From the NCBI RefSeq assembly GCF_003576645.1, contig NC_044929.1, positions 21,509,138 through 21,573,137 on the forward strand: DNA of 64,000 nucleotides, given 5' to 3'. The position numbers and the translations under genes are program-made. The notes under the pieces were generated by a model. That model was not told the DNA's origin. It ran no database searches and saw only the letters and a list, made by a program, of their open reading frames with translations. The stretch comes from Ipomoea triloba. Lineage: Eukaryota; Streptophyta; Magnoliopsida; Solanales; Convolvulaceae. Within the stretch, counting starts at the first letter, position 1; each line of letters begins with the position of its first letter. Below, piece after piece: positions 11,794 to 23,008 of the stretch.

Positions 11794-11959
11794 GAAGTGC
11801 CAGAGATTCTCTGGCACTTCAAAATTTGTTGAGTAGACAAGAGTACAAGACTCAAGTGAGTCTTTGAATTTTCAAAGACTCACTTGAGTCTTTGTATTGG
11901 CTACTGCCAATGTGCAGTAGCCCAGTAGGCCACACCAGGCGTGGCCTGGTGTGGCCTAC
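11794..11959. repeat. Cluster of four stem-loops near the transposase-proximal end of hAT-1
   Basis: Four perfect inverted repeats in a row: 13-bp arms 11794-11806/11808-11820; 20-bp arms 11849-11868/11871-11890; 9-bp arms 11899-11907/11914-11922; 16-bp arms 11925-11940/11944-11959. They lie between the terminal repeat and the transposase start, in the presumed promoter or leader. Confidence 0.8.
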
Positions 11960-12042
11960 TTGTATTTATTTATTTTTTTTTTATTAATTACGGTTCTGGA
12001 ACCAGAACCGTCCGGTTCCGGTTCCAGAATCGCCGGAACCTT

Positions 12043-12070
12043 AACCGGAACCGAACCGTGGTCACCCCTA
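12043..12070. repeat. hAT-1 right terminal inverted repeat
   Basis: Partner of 8208-8235. The following 8 bases repeat AATCCAAC exactly. Confidence 0.9.
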
Positions 12071-12078
12071 AATCCAAC

Positions 12079-13740
12079 TCGCCAAAGGAGTGTGAGAGCT
12101 GGGGTTGAAGCCTGTAGGTCCCTTGATTAAGCTCCAGCAGTCCACCGCCGCATGGCATCTTCTGAATATATGATCAAGTGTCTCTTCTCCTTCGTCATAG
12201 TTCGGGCAATCGCTTTGTGTTGTTAGCCCTCGATTGCGGCGTTCAGCGTTGGTAAGCAGGCCGTTGTGTAAGATTTTCCAAATAAACAGTTTTACACGCT
12301 CCATGCACTTGATATTCCACACCCAGCCATACGTGTCTTCTGTTACTTGGTGACCTGCAATAAGAGAGTAAGCAGACTTAACAGAGAAGAGACCTGTACT
12401 TGAGTGAGCCCATGAGCGCGTGTCCCTTTGATTGTCTCTAATCGAGATTGGTGACGCCCGGATGGCATTAAGGGTAGAACCTGGGATGGTATTTTCCAGC
12501 GCATTCACGTCCCAGGTCCCATCTTGGCCAATGAAATCGCTAATCGATACGTTGTTGCTATTTCTTGGTACCTGCACGTTAGGATAATTTGCGATGGGAC
12601 CGTCCCCCATCCACCAATCATGCCAAAAGTTGACCGACGACCCCGAGCCTATCTTCCATTTTATTCCTTTTTCAAGAATCTCCTTGCCCTTCGTGATGCT
12701 ACGCCAACCCCAAGAACAAATTGTTGGCTTTGGCGTTAAATAAGTCACCATTACTCATATATTTCTCTTTCATCACTTTGACCCACAGTTTATTGTCATT
12801 AGTCAACAATTGCCAATCTACTGTGTGAATTTTTCTCGTATCTTCAGAGTGCCCCCATAAGAAATTCCTGCAAATTTTGTCAATTTCATTACAGGTACTT
12901 ACCGGGAGGGCCATGATTGCATGGTATACGTCGGTATAGTAGCAACAGAGGATTGGACGAGGATTCTCCTTCTAGCCATGCTTAGGGAATCTGCTTGCCA
13001 CGTGGTGAGTTTTTTCCTCATTTTGTCGATCACAAAGTTGAATGTATTCTTTGACACTCGCTTGTTAAGGATGGGGATTCCAAGATAGGAATCCAAGTGC
13101 GGCGAGAGAGGAATACCGCAATGCTACGCTTTACACCTGCATTCGTATTCGGAGAACAAAAAATCTGTGATTTAGAGAGGTTTACCTGTAACCCTGGTAT
13201 TGAACCTTTTAAGGCACTCCATCATTATTTTGGCTTGCTGTTCCGAAGCCTCTCCAAAAAGCATTAGGTCATCAGCGAAGAACAAATGGGAGATGCCCGT
13301 CCTACCTCTAGATATGTGGATGGGTTTCCAATTTCTTATGGATACCTCTTTCTGTATATCATAAGCAAGTCTCTCCATGACCAGATTGAAAAGGTAAGGT
13401 GCTAGGGGATCACCCTGGCGCAGGCCCCGCCCAGGTTTGAAAGGTGGTAGCCTACCACCATTCCATATAATAGAAATATCACATTCTTTGAGAGAACACA
13501 AGATGAGATCAATGATTTTTCTGGGGAATTGGAATCCTTCAAGTGTGTTTTCCAAGAAATCCCAATCCACACTGTCATAGGCTTTCTGAAGATCAATTTT
13601 TACCGCCATTAGCCCTTTCTTCCCTTTACGTTTGTGCATGTTATGGATTATTTCTTGCGTGAGGATCACATGATCTAGAGTGGATCGCCCCGGTAGGAAA
13701 CTGTTCTGGTGTGGGCCAATTAGGTTAATCATTAACCGAA
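12079..13740 (-). pseudogene. LINE reverse transcriptase and zf-RVT region, frameshifted
   Basis: The reverse transcriptase begins at NLIGPHQNSFLPGR and shows KIDLQKAYDSVDW, GLRQGDPLAPYLFN and the catalytic FADDLMLF (13172-13740). The thumb and connection region continues in other frames at 12899-13096 (DSYLGIPI) and 12699-12914. The zf-RVT zinc-binding domain follows at 12079-12751 (FWHDWWMGDGP, FIWKILHNGLLTNAERRNRG, HIFRRC). At least three frame changes occur, near 13130, 12905 and 12720. About 30 residues seem to be missing between HTVDW and QLLTN, where related elements have a GGLG-containing segment. It cannot make an active polyprotein. Confidence 0.85.
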
Positions 13741-13750
13741 CCAGACACAT

Positions 13751-14269
13751 AAAATGACACAGGATAGTAGTTCCGATGGATAAATAAATTGTGCTTGTAC
13801 ACCAACGCTCACAATAGGACAAATTTATACAGTTCATTTAGTAAGATCTGAAACTCTGAAAAGAGGAGCTCTATGACTCTATCAAGATAATGTGTAGATG
13901 ATATGATTTTTTATTTTTGTTTAGTTTTAATTTTTTATCCAATGTGGCAGGCTGGCAGCAAAAGGCTACAACGCAGGGCAGTTTTTTGACTTTTTTTTTT
14001 TGTTATTTTATTTTATATTTATAATATAATATGAGAATAAGATCATTTTGAAAGTAAGAGAATATTGTAAGAATGTAAAGAAAATAGTGAAAGAATTGTA
14101 AATTTACTAATATAAAAGTACGACCCATTTTTTAAAGTGAAAGAGTATTGCAAAGATAAGGATAGCCCTAAGGAAGAATGTTCGGAACATTTGGAGTGGT
14201 CCACCACTTCCATTGCAAGCTAGATGTTATATATGCACTATTTTTACATAACAAAAGTGATTATGAGTA
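13751..14269. other. Spacer between LINE and hAT-2
   Basis: AT-rich DNA of about 500 bp that should hold the LINE's 5' junction. No gene or repeat was recognised. Confidence 0.4.
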
Positions 14270-15022
14270 GACTTCACTAGGGCTAAGCAAAACCCGAAAA
14301 ACCCAACGAACCCGACCGAACCGCCGGCCGAATAGCAACTGCCGAACCGGGCCGAACCCGACCAATAAAAACCGAACTGATGGTCTGAAACAACGTCGGT
14401 TAAGTGGCTGCGGGTTGGATGGTCCAAAATTGCATCCGAACCGTCCGAATACCCGATCAAAACTAGGGTTAGATATGCTATGTATTATACGACGTCGTTT
14501 GGTGTTGTAGTATATATATCCTTAGATAAGGATTGAGACTTCCGTAACTCCTCATTTGCACAGTCGCGACTCATCCTAGGGTTTTCAGACCTCTCTGATT
14601 TCTCTCATTTCTTTGAGACTTCTCTCACTCTCTCAGACCTCAGTCGCGAATCGCGATCCCTCTCTGTTCTCGTTCTCGACTTCTCTAAGAGTCTGAGACT
14701 CTGAGTTCTCTCGTTCTCCGTTGGTGACTTCCACAGTTCCACCCGGTGGCCGTTGGTGACTTGGTTCTGTTCGAGTTCAACTGGTGGAAGCCCGACGCCC
14801 TACTGGTGCTTGTTGGAGACCGTTCGGCTGTTTCATCTGGTGATATCTGTGCTAGAAGCCCTTGTTCTCCGGGGTATTTGTGAGAAAGGAAGTAGGTATT
14901 CAAACCCTAGTTTAATAACTTTGATAGTTTGATCTGTTAGGCTGTTAGCGATTATGTGATATTCTGAATTTCTGGTGGGAGCACTGACTCGTTGCATTAC
15001 TTGCAATCTTGCATACTTGTTA

Positions 15023-15218
15023 GCGATTTTGTGATATTCTGTGAATCTGTGATATTCTGGTGGGAGCACTGACTCGTCGCATACTTGTTAGCGATTTTGT
15101 GATATTCTGTGAATCTGTGATATTCTGGTGGGAGCACTGACTCGTCGCATACTTGTTAGCGATTTTGTGATATTCTGTGAATCTGTGATATTCTGGTGGG
15201 AGCACTGACTCGTTTCAT
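15023..15218. repeat. 68-bp tandem repeat in the hAT-2 leader
   Basis: Nearly three copies starting at 15023, 15091 and 15159 with period 68, carrying 'gtgggagcactgactcgtc'. A more diverged copy lies just upstream near 14947. It lies between the promoter-side end and the transposase start. Confidence 0.9.
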
Positions 15219-15705
15219 GTTTCTTTCAAACCCTAGTTTAATAAAATAGATTTGGAATTTTAGCAATTTACAAACCCTAGTTTGATAACTTAATCAGTTA
15301 TCATATACTGGTGGTCAAGTGGAAGCCCTGTTTATAGAAATCCTGATAATGATGGACTAGGAATTGGGAAACAATTGCTGTATATTAATATTACAGTCTC
15401 CCAATCTGAAATTGAAATTTGAAAATTGAAACCCTGAATCTGGATTTCTTTGTCTAGTACTCTAGAGTCTAGACTCTAGTCAAGTTTATGGATGTATGCC
15501 CTTAAATGTATTCTCAATAAATTTCCTAATAAAATAATTGTGTTCTTGGAAAATGATGACACAAAATGTGTCTGATTCTAGAACTTTATGTGTAATTGTA
15601 TGGCTGACTGAGACATTGAGTGACTGTTTGTCACTCTGGCTCTGTCCATTATTCTTTGTGATTGTATCCCAATACTGTCTGTACTGATACTTATCCATAT
15701 TTTAG

Positions 15706-17998
15706 ATGGATAACATCAGTACTCCTGGTAGTCAACCACCCAATTCTTCAATTGTGGAACCTACAGTGGTGGAAGCCCAAACTGTTGAGGCTAATAATCA
15801 ACAGAATGAGCAACCTCCTGCTGCAGTTTCTGGGAAGAAGAGGAAAGAGGTTGATTCCAGATCCAGAGTATGGGATCATTTTGTGAGAATAAAAGACAGT
15901 AACAATATTACTATACAAGCAAGGTGTGTTTATTGTGCAAAAGTGTACAAGTGTGAGTCCAAGAAACATGGTACATCTTCCTTAATAGCCCATATGCTAA
16001 GCTGTTTGAAAAACCCTCACTCCAAGGATACTAGGCAGTCCCTTTTAACCTTTCAAGCAGTTAATACCTCTGAGTCATCTGAAACTACTGTGGGAGAAAT
16101 TGGGGCCTGGGTATTTAACCAAGACTTAATTAGGAGGGCATTGGTTAAAATGATAATCATAGATGAACTGCCTTTTAGATTTGTTGAGGGTTTAGGTTTC
16201 AGGATGTTTATAGTTCCATCTAGATGGATTATAAGTAGGGACATCCTAGTGGTCTATGAAGAGGAGAGACTGAAATTGAAGGCCTTTTTAAGGGAAACCA
16301 GTCATAGGGTTAGCATTACCACTGATTCTTGGACATCAATCCAAAGGATTAACTACATGGTTGTGATTGCCCATTTCATTGATTCAGAGTGGAAGCTGCA
16401 TAAAAAAATCATAGCCTTTGTCCTTATTACCTCTCACAAAGGGGAGTATCTTGCAAAAGCCCTAGAAACATGTTTGCTGGAGTGGGGGCTTAGGAATGTT
16501 TTTAGTATTACTGTGGATAATGCCTCGTCTAATGCACTGCTATGGGGTTTCTTAAGAAAAAAATAGTGTCTTGGGGTACATCAACTGTGAAGGCTAAGTA
16601 TATTCACATGAGATGCATTGCTCATATCCTTAACTTGGTTGTTCAAGATGGCTTGAAGGAGTGTGATAGTTCTGTGAAAAAAGTTAGGGAGGTTGTTAGA
16701 TATGTTAGGAATTCACCTGTCAGGCTAAAGAAGTTCAGGGACTTGGCTGATTTGTTAGGAATTGAGCAAAGGTCTTCTTTGTGTCTAGATGTTCCAACCA
16801 GATGGAACTCTACATATTTGATGTTACAATCTGCTTTGACTTATCAAAAAGTCTTTGAATCTTGTGAAGAGTCTAATAGTTCTTTCAAATCTGACTTGGG
16901 TGATTTTGTGCCTAATTTTATGGACTGGGAGTCTGTGAGCAGTTTGGTGGAGTTGTTGAAATGTTTTTATGATATGACAATCAGAATTTCTGGATCTTTA
17001 TATGTGACAACTAACACATTTTTCAGTGAGATTTCTGATTTGTATTGTATTTTAAATGGAATGGTGGAAGCTGGTGGGGCAGTGAGCTTAATGGGGAGAA
17101 ATATGAAAGCAAAATTTGAGAAGTATTGGGGTGATATAGACAAGATGAATCTTATGATTTTCTTTGCAAACATTCTAGACCACAGGGATAAATTAGAGTA
17201 TATGCCTACTCAAATTAATCATATGTATGGTGAGGAGAAAGGTAAACCATACTATGATAAAGTGCTTGCTGGTTTGAATGAGTTATTTGATGATTATTCT
17301 GTTCCTGCCACTTCTTCTGTTTCTACTTCTTCTGTGTCTGCTGCTGTTGGTAGTGCTTCTTCTGTGAGTTCTGTCAGTTCTGTGTCTGTTGGAAGGCCAC
17401 AACATTTACTCAAGTCCCAAATTAAAAAACAAAGATTGGAATCTGGGAGTAAGAAAAAAACTGAATTGGATATCTACTTGAGTGAGGCAATAGTTGAGGA
17501 GGAAAACTCCTTTGATATTCTGAGATGGTGGAAGATAAATGCTGAGAGGTTTCCCATCCTTTCTAAGCTTGCTAGGGGTGTCCTAGCTATTCCAATCTCA
17601 ACTGTTGCCTCTGAGTCTGCCTTCAGTACATCTGGGAGAGTATTGGATCCTTTTAGGAGTTCATTAACTCCAAAAATTGTGAAAGCTTTGGTGTGTACCC
17701 AGGATTGGCTTAGACTGCCCAATACTCCTCTATGTATTGAGGAAAATCTTGAAGAACTGGAGAGGTTTGAAAAAGGTAATTATTTTACACTTAATTTCAT
17801 TTTGTTGTTTTACAGTTTTATATTCATATTTTGCATTTAATAATTTACATTTCTTATTTTGCAGAGTTAGTTGATGGTGGAAGTGGAAGGAATTTTGATC
17901 CTACACTGGCTACAATTCCTGTAATGTTATTCTTTATCATTACTTGTGTCTCCATTCTAATTAATTGTCAATTTACTCAATTTCATTCTAAAATCTAA
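15706..17998 (+). pseudogene. hAT-2 transposase, one frameshift
   Basis: The ATG at 15706 directly follows 'tattttag', a likely 3' splice site, so an intron in the leader is plausible. The first frame (to 16566) has a BED finger (Cys74, Cys77, His96, Cys100), a DSWTS acidic site and VDNASSN. The second frame starts around 16545 with GFLKKKIVSWG and continues with RCIAHILNLVVQDGL, VPTRWNSTY and the dimerisation region IPISTVASESAFSTSGR. A single lost base near 16540 explains the shift. A probable intron (17776-17864, gt...gcag) separates the last short exon, which reads ELVDGG and then reaches TAA at 17996. The protein would otherwise be about 750 residues. Confidence 0.85.
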
Positions 17999-18960
17999 TC
18001 TCAGTTGGTATTTTTTGAGGCCATGGTAACTATGTGTTATTAGTTGCTGGCTTGAATCCTTGATTGCACTGGTCCACTGTAAGTATGGTACTCTGCAACT
18101 GTAACTCTGTAAGACAGTAAGAGTGTAAGGCTTGGTAACTTTTTGTAAGTTGCCGCCTTATTTAACTTTGTTACTCTATTCTGTTTGTCCATTTTATCAG
18201 TTTATGTGGCAAATGGCAATGACGAAGCTTCCACCTATAATCTGAAAAAGAAGGATTAAGTTGGCATGTTGCTCTATATTTATTGAAGCAATTTGCCCTT
18301 AATTCAAAATTGATAGGAAACAATGCTTACTGAGCCAAAATTCCAACTTCCAAGTATTAATTATACAATTGTGTTGTAATTGTTTTCAGTTTTCACTTTT
18401 CAGTTTTCACTAACTTTTAAGTTGTAACTTGTAACAATTTACAGGAAGAAGAGTAGGACTTTCAGCTTTGTGGATATAAATTAAGGAATTAAGGGCTAGG
18501 GATGTCAACTGTGCACTCACTAACTTGTTGTTGTATTCAGTGTATTGTTCAATATTCAAATTTCAAAGTATCATCTATGATCTATTCTATTCTCTTTTGG
18601 TCTGTAATAACTTATCAAAGTATTTATGAGTTTTGCAAATTTCTCTTTTGGTCTGTAATAAGTATTAATGTGTAATTATAACTTATAACTTAGAGTCTTA
18701 GAATCAGACAATCAGTTATAACTTAATACTTAGTAAAGTTTTGAATTGTTTTTCACTTTTTTTGCATATATTCTTTAACCGAATTCAGGTCGGATAACCG
18801 ACCGAACCGAACCAGTCCGAAATTACAAAAAACCGATAGGGTATAGTGCCAAATATTTTCGGATGGGATATGACCAATGCCAATCCGAAAACCGATCGGA
18901 GAAGCCTCCCGTCCGACCGAACCGAACCGAACCGTCCGCTGCACAGCCCTACACTTCACT

Positions 18961-19810
18961 CATGTATAATAGCCTGGAAACTGCACAAAAGATGTAAACC
19001 GCACAAGAATTGAACTCGTAACCTTCTGATACAAGAATCATGATCCACCAACCCATCTACCCCTTCCGCGGGGGCAATATTGATTCTGATTTTTTAAAGC
19101 AAAAGCCTGGTAGATTTTGTGTTACAATCTTTGGGACATTTTTTTGCTTATAATATTTGCAGACCTAACAAAAAGAAATCACATTTCAAGAACAGAACAT
19201 TTTCTTGCAAATTGCTTAGCTAACTGTTAACCACTGAATTGACTTGCAAGCAACAGGCAAGCAACTTGGTATTTACAGTTATGGTGCTACTGCCTACAAA
19301 CAATACACAACAGAGATACACGAAATGTAGTCAACAACGTTTAGAATGGAGAATCATATAATCCGGGTTATATTTCTTTTGCTGATTCGAAATATACACG
19401 AAGGCGACAAACAAAAGCCCAAAAACAAGGGAGAGAAGATCCTTACGCGGGTTTGAAGTGTCATGGTTGAGTGAGGCTTTGGCATTTTACCATGTCATTA
19501 AAGTTTGAATTATGGCTGCAACGATTGCGATTACAGCTGTTTGGACTGTTCTTGGAAATTGCGGTGTGCCCTTGGAGAAATTTACTCTCTGTGATTGGTC
19601 TCTGAAAACAAGAAAGGGGTACATGAGAAATCAAATTCTGGATATATACTGGACAAATGATTCAGATCATGGTGTTTGGAAGATTTGGAATGAAGTTTTG
19701 AATGAAAATCTAGAATGAATGACGAAACTTAGAGAAATTAGAGATTAAATTTCAGGAGTTTTTGCTGTATAAAAACTGAGGTAAAAGAAATCGGGAGAAA
19801 GGAAGGTAAG
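18961..19810. other. Intergenic, 3' of the SKS gene
   Basis: About 850 bp between hAT-2 and the SKS stop codon. It includes the SKS 3' UTR. No other gene was seen. Confidence 0.5.
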
Positions 19811-22800
19811 TTACTTCTGCAGAGGTGATAGTGCACCACAATAGATTGTGTTGTCCGGCACAGATAGCTCGGTTTTGTCTGTGATCTCTGGGTTCACGAC
19901 GCTAATATATACTTCTTGGCCAAGATACCAGGAGTCGAGGTTCTGAGCACGGAGATTCCAGATACCAGCATTGTCGAGAAAAACTAAGATAGCCGTCCAA
20001 GCGCCAGGAAACACCTATGTTCCACAGATTTTCAGCATTATTAGAAACTAGTTCAGAGTAATAATCCCATTTAACCAGCACAAAAGAACATTTATGTCAA
20101 CCTGAGGCGTGAAACAATATGCTTCTTCCGAATCATATCATCATCTTTTTTGCCATCTTCTATTTGAATGAAGATGTATAAGACATCATATACTAAATCT
20201 ACTGAACATGTCCCGATAGTAAGTGGAAGGATGTATAGTTTTGAATTAGGATTACCGATTACCTGGGTAGTACACCGAGCCACGCCATCCCATTTGTTGT
20301 AAGTGCTTCTACTGTTCTCGGTCCACAAACCATAATCCATCCTGCAACCCAAACAAGACACAAGATCTGATTATTTTGGCTATTACCGAGAAATCTAGAA
20401 TTGAGCCGATTCCCATCAAAACTTACTACTCACCCGACAACAAAGAAGGCGTACCCATCAAGATGGTAGCTTTGAACAGTTGTGTCGTTGTTTTGGAATA
20501 TGATTTCCACAAATGCCTTGTAACTACCATTGATTACAGACGTATCAACTTTAGCAGGTCGGTCCATCAGTCTATTCGGAAAATCAAGCTTGAAAACCCC
20601 CGGTATGTCGAATTGCTCGGCAAGCTTTAAAGGTGTTGCAGGGGCCAAGTATGAAATGCCATTAAGTGTAGTGTGCCATTTTCCATCGATAAGCTCTGCA
20701 GGCCTATTGAGGATGACATAAACATCAGTCACCGTAATATCCCCATACTTGAAAGAACCTTGTGGGTTTGGGCGGGCAGCACTAGCTGTTACGTTCCATC
20801 TGTAGATAGATTTGAAGCAAAAATGTTACTATAATCAGGCATGAAATGTAAATACAATCCATAACCTGATATCAAGACAAAGCAAGATAAAGAAAGGGCC
20901 TACCCTAGAAATCATAGTCTAATAGATACGTCTTATTCTATAAGTTTTTTAACCTCCCTAACCGGCACCTTTCAGCAACTGAACATACAAGTACTCTTGT
21001 AAATTTGGATGGTTAACGCAGTACCAACAAGTTCAAAGGTGCATTTTTCATTTAGAAACAGGAAAACATCCAAGTGGCATCGATGCATATGCATTAGAGG
21101 AAATTTCTAATAATTACTCAACAGCAATTATGATTGTCTACAACCTTACGGATTTTGCTTGACTCATCGAGAAAAACTTGTCATTTTCATTAGGAAGGTC
21201 TGGAAGAGGACCTGCAACAGGTCCTTGTGAATTTGTGTAGTGTAATACAGCAACTCCCACAGCCTTCGTCCAATCAGATGAATTTACAAAGCGTGGACTG
21301 GCAACAATGTAATAATCACTGCTAGCATTTTGATCCATTGTGACCAAAAATGAGTATGATTGACCCACGTGGATATCCATACTTGTATAGTTCTGTTGCA
21401 CCGTGTATGAACCCTCAGTTTCAACAAGAAGCAAATTATGATTTTGGATTCTGAAATTCAGACTGGTAGATGTCCCGACATTGTGTACCCGCAGGCGGTA
21501 TGTTTTACCTGAAATAGCCACAAGAAAATATTTCTCACATACCGAACAAAAATTTCAGACGAGCAACATTCTCTAGCTGCCAGCAGTATTAGAATCCTAT
21601 TATTTAGAACATGCAGAGAGGTGACAATAAAAAGGTCAAATAATTCTCTAGAGAAGGTCCCTTATATGAATGCACAACGCAAGCTTACCTGGATCAACTG
21701 TGACAATTGAATAAGGAATACCATCGGGTACCAATCCATTATCATAGCGGTATGGACCTAATCCATTAAAAAGAACACCATCGGGTGATCCAAGTCCAAC
21801 ACCGTTTTCAAGATCTTCTCTCATTTCCTGTTACACATGTTGATCCATATAAAATGAGAACATGTAAGTGTACAAGGAGAGAAGACTGCTGATTCAAAAC
21901 AATAGGCATTGCGTATTTCACTATTTCTACGAACCTTATGACTTTTAGTGTACCAATCGCTAATAAACAAGGTAATATCTCCATCTGGAAACCCAAATGG
22001 TAAGGGGATAATATCTCGGTTGTTTATTATGATTCCTCCATAACCACCAGCTGCTCTCTGAATACCCAATGAAGGAAAGTAGAAGAAACTTCCTATCTGG
22101 TCCTTGACTTGAAACTGATACGTCCAATTCCATCCAGCAGGAATGGGACAATTCGTGCCAGAGACACCATCTTGCCAAGAATTCTTTCTATGTTGGACAC
22201 CATTCCTACATCCGATTCAGACGAGTTGTGCCTATCAGCATCACGTCTAAATTATAACAACCTATATTATTTGAAATCAGTTTGGTATACCATGTAATAA
22301 GCAAAGGCTCATCAAGATCATTTTTGACATTTGCAACAACATTCCAGTTGGTAGTGACATTTAGAATGGGCCCAGGAAACTGCCCATTTACTCCAATCAC
22401 CTAAAAGATTTAAACTTTTAAGAACATCATCTGATAACATCACAAAAGTTCAACCAAATTTCACCACATAAAAGAGAATGTCTAAGAAATGCTTAATGCA
22501 ATAGAAATATGGACAATGCAAAGCATTTAATAATGCAAATCATAGCTGCAGTGTTAATACAAGTCCCCAAGCCCCACACCTGGCCTGGCCGGATAGTAGA
22601 GGGTAAATCACAATGACTTAACAGCCCATTAAGTGGAAGGACCACCGCCTGGTCGCCACAACACACAAGAGCCCACTACATTGGGTTAATTCCTACACTG
22701 CGACTACCGGACTCGATCCTATGTTCTTGTCCATAATCAAACATTCAGGAATCAACTAAGCTGCCATTCTTCTAGTTAAGACAAGTTCAATTCAAGATCT

Positions 22801-23008
22801 GATAACAAAAAAATAAAATAAATAAATAAAAATAAATAAAAAAATAAAAAGGAAGAACCTTTTGCTTGACACCAAGAGGGGAAGCAGTGAGGTAGGAGAC
22901 AGTCAAGTCATAGAAGACATAAGGGTCTCCAGCTAAACCCAGAGCAGCAAAGCACAGAACCACAGCGAAACGAAATAAGCAAGAATTGGGCACTGAAAAG
23001 GCTGGCAT
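19811..23008 (-). CDS. SKU5-similar (SKS) multicopper-oxidase-like protein, 8 exons
   Basis: Secreted cell-wall protein of the SKU5/SKS branch of multicopper oxidases, linked in other plants to directional growth and pollen tube function. Exons on the minus strand: 22859-23008, 22291-22400, 21935-22205, 21689-21827, 21145-21508, 20434-20799, 20263-20341, 19811-20014. They total 1,683 nt, 560 aa. The signal peptide ends near LGLAGDPYVF. Cupredoxin motifs include GVNGQFPGP, WNGVQHRKNSWQDG, GSFFYFPS, TYRLRVHN, WNVTASAARPNPQGSF and VFPGAWTA. The His-X-His copper ligands of ascorbate oxidase are absent (FFYFPS in place of a histidine pair, and no HCHIxxH near the end), so it is probably not an oxidase, as in other SKS proteins. 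It ends SPLQK with no hydrophobic tail, so a GPI anchor is unlikely. Intron 1 holds a SINE. Confidence 0.93.
22562..22770 (-). mobile_element. SINE-like element in SKS intron 1
   Basis: Read on the minus strand it starts with a tRNA-like A-box (GCAGCTTAGTTGATT) and a B-box (GGATCGAGTCC) about 35 bases on. It ends with GGCCAGGTGTGGGGCTTGGG, similar to the 3' part of the SINE-A copies. No clear target duplication was found. Confidence 0.55.

Larger units (their letters stand above)
8208..12070 (-). mobile_element. hAT-1: apparently complete Ac-like hAT transposon
   Basis: A 3,863-bp hAT element inserted in the LINE. The ends are TAGACGTGACC at 8208 and, read inward, TAGGGGTGACC from 12070. The terminal repeats match at 25 of 28 positions. 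It is flanked by an exact 8-bp duplication AATCCAAC (8200-8207 and 12071-12078), the length expected for hAT insertion. CGGTTC-rich subterminal sequence occurs at both ends. One long open transposase gene occupies most of the interior. The TAGGG-type end resembles Ac rather than the CAGGGG ends of the Tip100 group. Confidence 0.93.
7415..13740 (-). mobile_element. LINE retrotransposon, 5'-truncated, split by hAT-1
   Basis: A non-LTR retrotransposon on the minus strand. In its own direction it runs reverse transcriptase, zf-RVT domain, RNase H and 3' UTR, ending at a run of nine T on the plus strand (7415-7423), read as its poly(A) tail. The 5' end is missing: homology starts inside the reverse transcriptase near 13740, and no endonuclease domain is present. 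The hAT-1 element (8208-12070) lies inside it. Joining across the hAT insertion and dropping one target-duplication copy keeps the LINE frame open, so the hAT arrived later. No target duplication was found for the LINE itself. Confidence 0.85.
14278..18951 (+). mobile_element. hAT-2: second hAT transposon, transposase frameshifted
   Basis: A 4.67-kb element with ends TAGGGCTAAGCA and, inverted, TAGGGCTGTGCA. The flanks are ACTTCACT at 14271-14278 and 18953-18960, an exact 8-bp duplication if the shared T is assigned to the target. CCGAACCG-rich subterminal tracts are at both ends. It encodes a transposase in the plus direction, of a different subfamily from hAT-1. The two share little beyond the TAGGG end and domain order, so they are independent insertions. 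Confidence 0.9.

Noticed and set aside
8208..12070. Identity with Ipomoea Tip100, given the similar element and transposase lengths
   Set aside because: The ends are TAGGGGTGACC-type rather than CAGGGG-type as remembered for Tip100, and the transposase has a BED finger of the Ac-like branch.
13741..13837. An extension of the LINE reverse transcriptase frame to an upstream Met
   Set aside because: The residues before about 13740 do not resemble any LINE sequence. The open frame there is chance read-through past the 5' truncation.
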